Source of the DNA: an uncultured Bacteroidales bacterium
Lineage (GTDB): Bacteria > Bacteroidota > Bacteroidia > Bacteroidales > F082
Assembly: GCA_900318265.1 (NCBI GenBank)
Contig: ONKA01000006.1
Location: forward strand, 1 to 64,000
Direction of reading: 5' to 3'
Length of the DNA: 64,000 nt
Shown here: positions 7,919 to 15,896 of the stretch, piece by piece
Layout: each line of letters begins with the position of its first letter
Numbering within the stretch: position 1 is the first letter of the stretch
Translations under genes and position numbers: made by a program
Notes under the pieces: generated by a model
The model's input: the letters and a program-made list of their open reading frames with translations, nothing else
Database searches by the model: none
Told to the model about the DNA's origin: nothing

Positions 7919-10620
7919 ATTCCGTTGTCTTTGTTGTAGATATCCCGCAAAATCTGTTCCAAAGCGGCTTCGGAAGTCACTTTCACTTCGCGCGACTTGC
8001 TGCCAGAGAACGGTCCGACGATGCCTGCAGCCTCCAATTGGTCGATGATGCGGCCGGCACGGTTGTAACCCAGTTTCAGCTTGCGCTGGATCATGGAGGT
8101 GGATCCTTGTCCGGTTTGCACCACGATGTGAGCAGCTTCCTCAAAGAGGCTGTCGCGCTCGCCATCTTCTTCGATGTCGGCACCTTCTCCTTCGTCTTCG
8201 GGCACCTCAGGCAGCAGGAAAGGCTCGGCATAACCACGTTGTGCGCCGATGAACTCGGTGACGGCCTCCACCTCAGGCGTGTCGATGAAGGCGCATTGCA
8301 GACGCACAAGGTCGTTGCCCGTGGAGAGCAGCATGTCGCCGCGCCCAATCAGCTGGTTGGCACCGCTTTGGTCAAGGATGGTCTTTGAGTCGACCTGCGA
8401 GATGACGCGGAAGGCAATACGTGCCGGGAAGTTGGCCTTGATGGAGCCTGTGATGATATTGACCGAAGGACGCTGTGTGGCAATGATCAAGTGGATGCCG
8501 ACGGCACGAGCCAGCTGGGCAATACGGGCTATCGGAGCCTCTACCTCGCGACCTGCGGTCATGATGAGGTCGGCGAACTCGTCGACGACAAGCACAATGT
8601 AGGGCAGGAAACGGTGGCCCTCGGTGGGCAGCAGCTTGCGGGCCTTGAACTTCTCGTTGTATTCGATGATGTTGCGGCACTCAGCGGATTTGAGGAGGTC
8701 GTAGCGCTGGTCCATCTCAATGCACAAGGAGTTGAGCGTGCGCACCACTTTCTTCACATCGGTGATGATGGCGTCCTCCGAATCGGGGAGCTTGGCCAGG
8801 TAATGGCGCTCGATGCGGTTGTAAAGCGTCAGCTCCACCTTCTTCGGGTCGACCATGACGAATTTCAGCTCCGAGGGATGCTTGCTGTAAAGCAAAGAAG
8901 CGATGATGGCATTCAGTCCTACCGACTTACCTTGACCTGTGGCACCTGCCATGAGGATGTGTGGCATCTTGGCCAAGTCGAAGACGTAGGTCTCGTTGGA
9001 GATGGTCTTGCCGATGGCGCAGGGCAGGGCATATTTTGAGTGTTGGAACTTCTCAGAGCTCAACACGCTACGCATCGAGACGGTCTCGGGCTTGCTGTTC
9101 GGCACTTCGATGCCGATGGTGCCCTTGCCCGGGATGGGCGCGATGATACGGATGCCCAAGGCGGCCAAACTCAAAGCGATGTCGTCCTCCAGGTTCTTGA
9201 TCTTCGAGATGCGGACACCCGCAGCCGGGACAATTTCGTATAAGGTGACCGTAGGTCCAATGGTCGCCTTGATCTTGTCGATGGCGATGCCGTAGTTGCC
9301 CAGGGTCTCCACAATCTTGTTCTTGTTGGCGTTCAGTTCCTCTTCGTCGATTTCCGACTTCTGTCCACCATAGTCGTTGAGCATGTCAAGGGTTGGGAAC
9401 TTGTAGTCGCGCAACTCGTAACGCGGGTCGAAAGGCGTGTCGATGGTGTGGTGCTCCATGTTTTTGCCTTTGTCCACGGTCTCTTCAGTGGGCGTATTCT
9501 CGATGACCAGCTCCACTTTTTCGGCGTTGTTGTCGGTCTTTTCGGGAACGACGTCCTTGGGCTTGGTTTCGTTTTCAGTCGTTATAACAGGTTCAACGGG
9601 ATCTTGGTCGTCGTTGGGTTTGTTGTCTTTGGGATGGATGAGGACATTCTCTTTTCCGTTTGATGGTTCGATGCCGTCCTCGGGATTGACGATGACGAAG
9701 GGCGGGTCTTTGGTGTAGGATGTTACCGGCGGCAGATTGGATTTGTTGTCCTCTTCTTCCTCGTCGTCGTTGGAATCGGGGTCAATGTCCTCACCGTTGT
9801 CGGTCGTGTTCTCCTGCTCTCTTTCAAATTGTTCCCTGATGCGTTGTTCGGCGAGGAGGGCGGCCTGTCTGCGAGCCTCATCTTCCTTTTTCTCGCGTCT
9901 TTCCTTGAAATAGTTGAGCGTTAGGTTGAACTGGTAAACAAGGAAGACCAACAGCAGGAAGGCGAGGATAATGATGACGCCTGTATTGCCGACATAGTTG
10001 GTCAGAATGGTGTTGAGCCACAAGCCGACAGCACCTCCCAAAATGGCACATTTGGGTGCCATGGTGGCGATGAAAGCGAAGAACAAAGGCATCCATACCA
10101 AACAGAGGAGGGCCCATTTCCAAATGCTCCACATCTTTATCTTGGTGGCTTCGGTTAGACGCAATCCAATCAGGGTCAGCAGGTAAACGAAGAAAAACGA
10201 GCCAATGCCGAACGACTCTTTGATGAGTGTCTGCGCCAAGAACACGCCAAGGCTACCTGTCCGGTTCTCAACGTTGACTTTTTGACTGAAGATCTGATAG
10301 CCATATTCCTGATGGCCTCCGCTGAAGAAGCTCACTAGATAGGAAACCAAAGCGATGCCCAAAAAGACGGCAAGGCAGATGAAAAGGATGCCGATGATTC
10401 TGCCCAGTCGGTTTTCCTTGTTTTGCTTCTCTTCGGTTTTCTGAGGTTTGGTGCCTTTGCTTTTTGGAGCTTTCTCGCTTTTTTTCGTCGTTGTTTTTTT
10501 GACTTTCTCTTCTGTTATTATTGGTTCTTCGGGCACAACAAGCTGGTTCTCGAAAGGATTGCTTTCGGGCTGTGCTTTTGGTCTGAATGTGTTTTCTTTA
10601 CGGTTGTTTCCTGTGGCCAT
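7915..10620 (-). CDS. ftsK: DNA translocase FtsK/SpoIIIE
   Basis: A 901-residue septal DNA pump that clears and aligns chromosome ends at division. It starts with a charged Lys-rich tail, then four membrane helices (about residues 85-225). An acidic linker rich in Glu, Asp and Asn follows (about 240-400), then the alpha/beta motor with Walker A GATGQGKSVGLN near residue 556 and Walker B VLVVDEFADL. The C-terminal gamma winged helix reads QRKLKLGYNRAGRIIDQLE and would read KOPS-type orienting sequences. Length is normal. A TACTTTTG promoter lies about 24 bp upstream and the LolA-like gene overlaps its end. Confidence 0.96.
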   Translation of the reverse strand: MATGNNRKENTFRPKAQPESNPFENQLVVPEEPIITEEKVKKTTTKKSEKAPKSKGTKPQKTEEKQNKENRLGRIIGILFICLAVFLGIALVSYLVSFFSGGHQEYGYQIFSQKVNVENRTGSLGVFLAQTLIKESFGIGSFFFVYLLTLIGLRLTEATKIKMWSIWKWALLCLVWMPLFFAFIATMAPKCAILGGAVGLWLNTILTNYVGNTGVIIILAFLLLVFLVYQFNLTLNYFKERREKKEDEARRQAALLAEQRIREQFEREQENTTDNGEDIDPDSNDDEEEEDNKSNLPPVTSYTKDPPFVIVNPEDGIEPSNGKENVLIHPKDNKPNDDQDPVEPVITTENETKPKDVVPEKTDNNAEKVELVIENTPTEETVDKGKNMEHHTIDTPFDPRYELRDYKFPTLDMLNDYGGQKSEIDEEELNANKNKIVETLGNYGIAIDKIKATIGPTVTLYEIVPAAGVRISKIKNLEDDIALSLAALGIRIIAPIPGKGTIGIEVPNSKPETVSMRSVLSSEKFQHSKYALPCAIGKTISNETYVFDLAKMPHILMAGATGQGKSVGLNAIIASLLYSKHPSELKFVMVDPKKVELTLYNRIERHYLAKLPDSEDAIITDVKKVVRTLNSLCIEMDQRYDLLKSAECRNIIEYNEKFKARKLLPTEGHRFLPYIVLVVDEFADLIMTAGREVEAPIARIAQLARAVGIHLIIATQRPSVNIITGSIKANFPARIAFRVISQVDSKTILDQSGANQLIGRGDMLLSTGNDLVRLQCAFIDTPEVEAVTEFIGAQRGYAEPFLLPEVPEDEGEGADIEEDGERDSLFEEAAHIVVQTGQGSTSMIQRKLKLGYNRAGRIIDQLEAAGIVGPFSGSKSREVKVTSEAALEQILRDIYNKDNGI

Positions 10621-10643
10621 GTTCTGTTTTCAGATTAGAAATG

Positions 10644-10651
10644 CAAAAGTA
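10644..10651 (-). promoter_or_regulatory. Promoter -7 element of ftsK
   Basis: TACTTTTG followed by CA on the minus strand matches TAnnTTTG and lies 24 bp before the ftsK start. It shows that ftsK is transcribed independently of the lipoprotein gene upstream. Confidence 0.6.
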
Positions 10652-10722
10652 CACAAAAAAATGCGGTTTGGAAAGGTATTTTGTTGATATTTTACACTCC
10701 CAAAATAAGATTCTTTGAATAC

Positions 10723-11280
10723 TTATTGGTGTGTGATTTCCAAACCAACATTAAAACTCTTTGTGACCTTCTCCACGATCTCATCATAGAGTTGTTTCTT
10801 GGCTTTAGGATATATTAGGTTAACGGTGTATTCAATATCGTTAGTCAAGATGGTTTTTCTGTAGAGAATAGTACCCTCTTCATCGGTTCCCGAAATCACA
10901 AACCAATTGTCCTTTTGTACGGCATAGGAAACAGTTCCGATATAGCTGCTTTTGCACTCCTTGAATAACTCTTCGATGGAATCATCCAATACGTTATAGG
11001 AAGCAAAAACGCTCATTTCTTCATTTTCTCCCTTGAATATTCTTCCGTCGCCGTTTTCGGGCTCGGGTTGGGGGGAGAGGAATGTTGGGTACATTATTGA
11101 GAAGCCGAAGCGAGGGTTTGTATAGGTGTCATAACTGATGGCATCGTTCGTTGGTGACTTCGTGTCAAGTTTTTCTGACGAAGTTGACGGTTTTGTTGCT
11201 TCTTTTGTCTTTGAATTGTTGTTTGAACACGAAGCCATCCCTATCGCCAAAGCGAGGAGGACTATAAGTGCTTTTTTCAT
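10723..11280 (-). CDS. Small predicted lipoprotein of unknown function
   Basis: A 185-residue protein with a clear lipoprotein signal (lipobox GMASC, Cys at about 18), a low-complexity Lys/Ser/Thr linker (about 20-45), and one globular domain beginning NPRFGFSIMYPTFL. That opening resembles PsbP-like or hypothetical periplasmic proteins with an RFGFSxxYP motif, but I cannot assign a function. It lies 21 bp downstream of lepB, so it is probably cotranscribed with the signal peptidase gene. It is not part of the ftsK transcript, which has its own promoter. Confidence 0.75.
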   Translation of the reverse strand: MKKALIVLLALAIGMASCSNNNSKTKEATKPSTSSEKLDTKSPTNDAISYDTYTNPRFGFSIMYPTFLSPQPEPENGDGRIFKGENEEMSVFASYNVLDDSIEELFKECKSSYIGTVSYAVQKDNWFVISGTDEEGTILYRKTILTNDIEYTVNLIYPKAKKQLYDEIVEKVTKSFNVGLEITHQ

Positions 11281-11301
11281 GTCGAGTTTGTTATAGGTTG
11301 T

Positions 11302-12843
11302 TTATTTCGGGATTCTGAACATTCTCTTCCAGCGGATGCCGCCGTTTTCCTTGTCTCTTGAGAGCCAAACGAGGATGGGCTTGCCTACGATGTGGTTCTC
11401 TGGCACATAGCCCCAATAACGTGAGTCGGCGGAATTGTGGCGGTTGTCGCCCATCATCCAGTAGTAGTCCATCTCGAAGGTGTAGCTGTCAGCAGGTTGG
11501 CCGTCGATGTAAATCTTGTCGCCTTCCACCTTGAGGTCGTGGAGCTCGTAAGCGTGGATGATACGCTCGTAGAAGGGCAAGGTGTTGACATCCAGTTTCA
11601 CGGTCACGCCTTTCTTTGGGATGTAGATAGGACCGAAGTTGTCCACGTTCCAAGGATAGAGGTCGGGGCGGTTGGGGAAGAGGCTGGTGCTGGTGCCCAT
11701 GCCAGGAGCCTGCACACTGCGCATCACGGAAGTGATGTAAGGTAACTTGATGAGTTCGTCGGCCACCTTCGCGCTGATGTTGAGGACGAAGGTATTGGGG
11801 TCGTCAGTGCGGTAGCCTTCGGTGATTTCGTATTTGTCCAAAGTCTGCTTGTTGATGCCGCCGTTGGTGGTCACCACGGTATAGTTGTGCTGCATATTCT
11901 CAGGCTCGAAAGCTTTCTCACCGTTGATATACACTACTCCGTTGACGATTTGCAGCGAGTCGCCAGGCATACCGATGAGGCGCTTTACATAGTTTTCGCG
12001 TTTGTCCACAGGGTGAGCGATAACCTTGCCCGAAGGTGTCATCTGTCCATTAAGGGGGATGCTTACTTTACCGCTCCAAACCGCTTCGCGTCCAAATTCG
12101 CGCACGAGGTCGTAATAGCTGACGCTGCTTTGGTAGTTTTCACAGACCGTGTCGCCAGCGGGGTAGTTGAACACGATGGGGTCGTAGCGCTTCATCGTCG
12201 AAACGCCAGGATAGCGATGATAAGGCAGCTTGATCCATTCGAGGTATGACTTTTTGGTCTTGCTCCAAGGCAAAGTGTTGTGCACAAAGGGGAAGGAAAG
12301 AGGCGTGTTTTGGCCCTTGGGACCGTAATGTATCTTGCTGACCACCAAGTAGTCACCTACGCAGAGAGATTTCTCCATACTCGAAGTAGGGATGGTGAAC
12401 ATCTCGAAGACGTAGGTCCTGATGATCAGAGCAGCGACCACGGCAAAGACGATGGCATCGAACCATTCGCGGGCAGTCGACTTCTTAGGCCGTTTGGTCG
12501 TGAGCGGGTCTTGGTATTTGTCGTTTTTGGCGATGATGGGGAAGAAAATGAAGGGCAAAAGGGCGGCCATGCCTTCTTCCCAGACCTTGAATCTGCCGAA
12601 GCACTTGCCCAGTTCTACGAGCATGAGCAACAGCATGAAAATGTTGATGTAGGGGAAGACGATGAAGAACCACCACCAGAATTTCTTCTGCTTGCCGATG
12701 ATTTTCAGCATGATATAAATGTTGTAATAGGGGATGAGGCAATAATAGCCTTTCTGTCCAGCGGCCTCAAACTGTTTCCAGCAGAATGCAAACGGGATGG
12801 TGAAGAGGGCCGGGACGATAAGAATGAACAATAATAATGACAT
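11302..12843 (-). CDS. lepB: Signal peptidase I with an N-terminal DUF5684-like membrane domain
   Basis: A 513-residue type I signal peptidase that removes signal peptides at the inner membrane. The catalytic Ser lies in IPTSSMEKS (about residue 155), the catalytic Lys in NYVKRLIGMPGDSL, and box E is MMGDNRHNSADSRYWG. A long insertion between the Lys box and box E is usual in Bacteroidetes. The first 120 residues form extra membrane helices with GYYCLIPYYNIY, resembling DUF5684. I chose the ATG at 12843 and not the frame opening at 12930. The longer start would include the TACTTTTG promoter at 12900-12907 and overlap the ATPase gene, whereas MSLLLFILIVPALF begins the membrane domain directly. 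Confidence 0.92.
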   Translation of the reverse strand: MSLLLFILIVPALFTIPFAFCWKQFEAAGQKGYYCLIPYYNIYIMLKIIGKQKKFWWWFFIVFPYINIFMLLLMLVELGKCFGRFKVWEEGMAALLPFIFFPIIAKNDKYQDPLTTKRPKKSTAREWFDAIVFAVVAALIIRTYVFEMFTIPTSSMEKSLCVGDYLVVSKIHYGPKGQNTPLSFPFVHNTLPWSKTKKSYLEWIKLPYHRYPGVSTMKRYDPIVFNYPAGDTVCENYQSSVSYYDLVREFGREAVWSGKVSIPLNGQMTPSGKVIAHPVDKRENYVKRLIGMPGDSLQIVNGVVYINGEKAFEPENMQHNYTVVTTNGGINKQTLDKYEITEGYRTDDPNTFVLNISAKVADELIKLPYITSVMRSVQAPGMGTSTSLFPNRPDLYPWNVDNFGPIYIPKKGVTVKLDVNTLPFYERIIHAYELHDLKVEGDKIYIDGQPADSYTFEMDYYWMMGDNRHNSADSRYWGYVPENHIVGKPILVWLSRDKENGGIRWKRMFRIPK

Positions 12844-12899
12844 GTTTAATTGTGATTTCTTAATTAACGAATGAATAAATGAAATAGTATTTTCGGCTG

Positions 12900-12907
12900 C
12901 AAAAGTA
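12900..12907 (-). promoter_or_regulatory. Promoter -7 element of lepB
   Basis: TACTTTTG followed by CAGCC on the minus strand, a typical Bacteroidetes promoter core. It lies just downstream of the ATPase stop codon (12912-12914) and gives lepB its own promoter with a leader of about 50 nt. Confidence 0.65.
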
Positions 12908-12911
12908 GGAA

Positions 12912-14201
12912 TTATTTCTGTAGCAACCAATCACAGGCTTCCACGCAATGGATGGTTTTGCCGTGCTCTGTAAGGTCTTTCGTATCGCCGTACATCATCA
13001 CTAAGGTTAAATGGTTGCATTTGGTAAGGGCGGCACCTTTCAGCAATCCTCCTATCTCGCGGTTATAAAGCCGTTTGCTGGGATTGCGGAAGTCGTAGGT
13101 CACTTGTACGAGTTCAGTGACGCGGTTACGGTCGGTGAGGGCAAAGTCAACCTCGAAGGACTTTGGTTGTTTGATGTAGTATAGTTGTTCCGATTCATAC
13201 TGCATTCTGCGCATCAGCTCAATGGCGACAATGTTTTCCAAGCGCCAGCCAAGGTTTTCGGTTAGCAGTGCATCCTCGTGGTCGTCCACAAAAGCCGTGT
13301 CGATGGCGTAGCATTTCCGACTGGTCTGTCGGTCGATGCTTTTGTAGGAAAATCGTGGCAAAATGCGCAATAGGTAGGCCTCTTCAAGATAGGAAACGTA
13401 GTTTTTTACCGTATGGATTGATTTTATTTGGTAGTCTTTTTTCAACGAAGCAAACGAAAGCTCTTGGCAAAACTTGTCGAGTGTGGCATTGGCTATTTGT
13501 TGCAGAGTGGTTTTGTATCGGATTTTATAGCGTTTGCAGATATCCTTTGTCAGGATGGCTTCAAGCAACGACATGATGTAACGTCGTTGGTTTTTCATGT
13601 TCAGCGTTTCTGGGAAACCTCCTTGTTTCATGTATTGCTCCAAAGCATGAAGCCTCAATCCTGATGCCTTTGTGGTAAGGCTTGTAGTGTCGATACCTTT
13701 TGCGGTGCAATATTCCTGGAACGAAAAAGGAAACAACTCGATTTGGTTGTATCTTCCGGTGAGATGGGTCGCCAGGTCACTGCTCAACAGGTTGGCATTG
13801 CTCCCTGTGATGACCAAATGTAGTTTTTGTCGTAGCAAACGGTTGACAAACAAATGCCATTTCGGAGCGTTTTGTATTTCGCCCATAAATAGACAGTCGA
13901 AGTTGCCGTATAGGTTGTACAAGGCTTTCAGAATATCGTTTAAGTGTTCAGCGCTTAGGTTGGCGAGGTTTTCGTCGTCGAAATTGACGTAGGCGAAATT
14001 ACGTTTGCTTTCCATCAGCACTTTTTGACACAAAGTTGATTTTCCGCAACGTCTCACCCCTATGACAACTTGGACAAGATTGCTGTCTAAGTCGAGTTCT
14101 TTTTCTTCTTTGCGTGTGACAAACTGGGAAAAGTCCGTTTCCCGAAGCTCGTTCATCTGGTCGCGCAGTATGACTTCAAAATCCTTTATTTCCATCCTCA
14201 A
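12912..14201 (-). CDS. AAA_14/DUF4143-type ATPase
   Basis: A 429-residue ATPase of the AAA_14 + DUF4143 family, common in many copies in Bacteroidales and of unsettled role. Walker A is GVRRCGKST (about 48-56). The following strand reads CLFMGEIQNAPKW where family members usually have DEIQ, so the Walker B aspartate is replaced by glycine. An arginine-bearing ITGSNANLLSS motif follows. The C-terminal DUF4143 part contains VKNYVSYLEEAYLLRILPRF and a nuclease-like EVDFALTDRNR segment. The gene separates dapB from lepB, which are normally close, and is preceded by four 33-bp repeats. It has its own promoter at 14215-14222. The start may be the ATG at 14201 or the one at 14195. Confidence 0.87.
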   Translation of the reverse strand: MRMEIKDFEVILRDQMNELRETDFSQFVTRKEEKELDLDSNLVQVVIGVRRCGKSTLCQKVLMESKRNFAYVNFDDENLANLSAEHLNDILKALYNLYGNFDCLFMGEIQNAPKWHLFVNRLLRQKLHLVITGSNANLLSSDLATHLTGRYNQIELFPFSFQEYCTAKGIDTTSLTTKASGLRLHALEQYMKQGGFPETLNMKNQRRYIMSLLEAILTKDICKRYKIRYKTTLQQIANATLDKFCQELSFASLKKDYQIKSIHTVKNYVSYLEEAYLLRILPRFSYKSIDRQTSRKCYAIDTAFVDDHEDALLTENLGWRLENIVAIELMRRMQYESEQLYYIKQPKSFEVDFALTDRNRVTELVQVTYDFRNPSKRLYNREIGGLLKGAALTKCNHLTLVMMYGDTKDLTEHGKTIHCVEACDWLLQK

Positions 14202-14214
14202 AGCAAATTTGATG

Positions 14215-14222
14215 CAAAAATA
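14215..14222 (-). promoter_or_regulatory. Promoter of the DUF4143 ATPase gene
   Basis: TATTTTTG on the minus strand, with TTTG about 18-19 bp further upstream (minus-strand GTTTGTAAT near 14237-14245), matches both boxes of the Bacteroidetes promoter. It lies between the 33-bp repeats and the start codon. Confidence 0.65.
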
Positions 14223-14249
14223 GTAATAATCTTTTAATTACAAACATCA

Positions 14250-14372
14250 AACTGCACTTTTTGGAAAGTTTTTTATACTCTAAACTGCACTTTTTGGGAG
14301 GTTTTTAGTGTTCTAAACTGCACTTTTTGGAAGGTTTTTAGTGTTCTAAACTGCACTTTTTGGAAAGTTTTA
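14250..14372. repeat. Four tandem 33-bp repeats upstream of the DUF4143 ATPase
   Basis: The core AAACTGCACTTTTTGG recurs with its CTGCAC at 14252, 14285, 14318 and 14351, an exact 33-bp period. Units differ at a few bases (GGAAAG, GGGAGG, GGAAGG, GGAAAG). The last unit runs into the dapB stop codon. One minus-strand frame stays open through the array as a repeating 11-residue peptide, but it has no start codon. There are no unique spacers. Confidence 0.95.
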
Positions 14373-15074
14373 GAACAAATCCTCCATTCCAAACACGCCC
14401 GTCTTCCCAACAAGGAACTCGGCAGCGGCTATGGCACCCATAGCGAAGCCTTGGCGGTTGAAAGCCTCGTGGGTGAGGGTGATTTTGTCGGCGAGCGACT
14501 CGGCCATCACACTATGAATGCCGTTTACTTCACCTTCGCGGGTCACTTTAATAAATAAGGTATGATTTGCGGGAGCGTCGATGCTCCAACGATCATAATC
14601 ATGGTCGATGGCAAGGATGTCGTTGGCCAGCTTTACGGCGGTGCCGCTGGGCTTGTCGAGTTTGTGGATGTGGTGGGTCTCCGCCATGGAGAGTTGGTAG
14701 CCATACTTCTCTGCAAACTTCGCCAACTGTTTGTTGAGTAGGAACATGATGTTCATCCCAATGCTGAAATTGGGCGCGGTGAAGAGGCTTTGTTTCTCGG
14801 CCAAACAACGCGTTTTGATTTCCTCGAAATGGTCTTGCCAGGCTGTTGTGCCAACCACAATTGGAATATGCATGTCGAAGCAGCGGTGGATGTTGGCCAC
14901 CACTTGGTCAGGCTGGCTGAAGTCGATGGCGACATCGGCCTGCTTCAATTTTTCAAGGCGATCTTCCCATTCCTGGGTGTTGTCGATGGTAACGACGATG
15001 CTATGCTGGCGGGCGAGGGCGGTTTTCTCCACCTCGTGGCCCATCTTTCCGTATCCGATTATTGCAATTTTCAT
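14370..15074 (-). CDS. dapB: 4-hydroxy-tetrahydrodipicolinate reductase
   Basis: A 234-residue enzyme of lysine and meso-diaminopimelate synthesis that reduces 4-hydroxy-tetrahydrodipicolinate with NAD(P)H. The N-terminus MKIAIIGYGKMG holds the nucleotide-binding GxGxMG loop. The catalytic ETHHIHKLDKPSGTA segment carries the His pair and the Lys, and the protein ends GKTGVFGMEDLF. The frame stays open to 15161, but the ATG at 15074 begins the conserved Rossmann strand, so the extra 29 residues are not used. Upstream lies a foldback element and downstream the 33-bp repeats, whose last unit contains the stop codon. Confidence 0.94.
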   Translation of the reverse strand: MKIAIIGYGKMGHEVEKTALARQHSIVVTIDNTQEWEDRLEKLKQADVAIDFSQPDQVVANIHRCFDMHIPIVVGTTAWQDHFEEIKTRCLAEKQSLFTAPNFSIGMNIMFLLNKQLAKFAEKYGYQLSMAETHHIHKLDKPSGTAVKLANDILAIDHDYDRWSIDAPANHTLFIKVTREGEVNGIHSVMAESLADKITLTHEAFNRQGFAMGAIAAAEFLVGKTGVFGMEDLF

Positions 15075-15104
15075 GGTGCGTAATATATGTTCAAAATAGA
15101 GCTT

Positions 15105-15235
15105 GAAACACAAACCTTCTGCTTTTTGCCTCATGGCGGAGGAACATCCGCCATCTCCCACGCTCGAAGACGATGTCGAGTGGGAGATAGCGGGTCAAGC
15201 TCGCTATGAGGGCAAAGAGCAGGTTTTGTGGTTCT
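15105..15235. repeat. Cloverleaf-like foldback element between DUF5683 gene and dapB
   Basis: Outer arms of about 30 bp pair imperfectly (15105-15134 with 15206-15235; TTTGCC..TCAT against ATGAGGGCAAA). They enclose three hairpins: TGGCGGA/TCCGCCA, ATCTCCCAC/GTGGGAGAT and ATAGCG/CGCTAT. The third loop holds GGGTCAAGC, also present in the repeat at 50557-50673. No reading frame is present. Confidence 0.8.
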
Positions 15236-15249
15236 AGGTTCATAGTCAG

Positions 15250-15891
15250 TTAGAAATTGAGTTGAAAGGATAATCCCACTTGTGCGTATTGTGGTATCAT
15301 TATTGGCTGTTCAATGGGTCGATATGGATCGATGCTCAAAGAGAGGTCGTCGCTGATGTCGTAGTTGTATAGGTGACCATCCACGCAGGCATCTACGATG
15401 TTGAGGCCGTACCATGCGATGGTTAGTATGGTGTAGAATTCGAAATCACGGCGGTACGACTCTTTATAGGTCTGCAGTTGGCTGTCGGCGTATCGGTTGG
15501 CCAAGTCGGTCTCGTGTTCGTTCAAGGTCACACCCTCGGGTAGGTCGCCAGTCTTGTATTCGTAAGCGTGGAGATAGGAACTGTACTCGTAGTAGTTGTT
15601 ATAGACCAGATACCCCAATCCACCCAATCCAGCGTATACAATGGGCACCTTCCACCATTTGCCGTTGTAAACTTGTCCCAATCCAGGCAGACAGGCCGAC
15701 ATGATGGTGGCTTTTTGCGGGCTGTGTGGTTTCTTGGATTTGACGACTTTGGCGGTTTTCGCTTCCTTCACCACCGTGTCGGCGGTGAGGATGGCATTGC
15801 CTACGGTGTCGAATACAACGTTTTGCGCTTCCGTTTGCTGAAAGGCGATGAGTATGAGGATGCCCACTAGAAACAGGAAACGGCGCAGCAT
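15250..15891 (-). CDS. DUF5683 domain membrane protein
   Basis: A 213-residue protein of the DUF5683 family, found in Bacteroidetes next to parB and of unknown function. It has an N-terminal signal peptide (about 1-22, ending FQQTEAQ), a Lys-rich linker, and the family core AxxMSACLPGLGQVYNGKWWKVPIVYAGLGG with a hydrophobic segment that probably spans or enters the membrane. Further hydrophobic stretches lie near LTIAWYGLNIVDACVDGHL. It starts 5 bp after parB, so it belongs to the par transcript, and the foldback at 15105-15235 separates it from dapB. Confidence 0.85.
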   Translation of the reverse strand: MLRRFLFLVGILILIAFQQTEAQNVVFDTVGNAILTADTVVKEAKTAKVVKSKKPHSPQKATIMSACLPGLGQVYNGKWWKVPIVYAGLGGLGYLVYNNYYEYSSYLHAYEYKTGDLPEGVTLNEHETDLANRYADSQLQTYKESYRRDFEFYTILTIAWYGLNIVDACVDGHLYNYDISDDLSLSIDPYRPIEQPIMIPQYAQVGLSFQLNF

Positions 15892-15896
15892 GGCGT

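Noticed and set aside
12844-12930. Longer lepB beginning at 12930
   Set aside because: The extension would include the lepB promoter and overlap the ATPase gene; the internal ATG opens the conserved membrane domain.
14250-14372. CRISPR array
   Set aside because: The 33-bp units are directly contiguous with no unique spacers, and no cas gene is nearby.
14250-14372. A small repeat-encoded peptide gene (KTFQKVQFRTL-type units)
   Set aside because: The frame is open but has no start codon or promoter of its own, and it ends shortly after the array.
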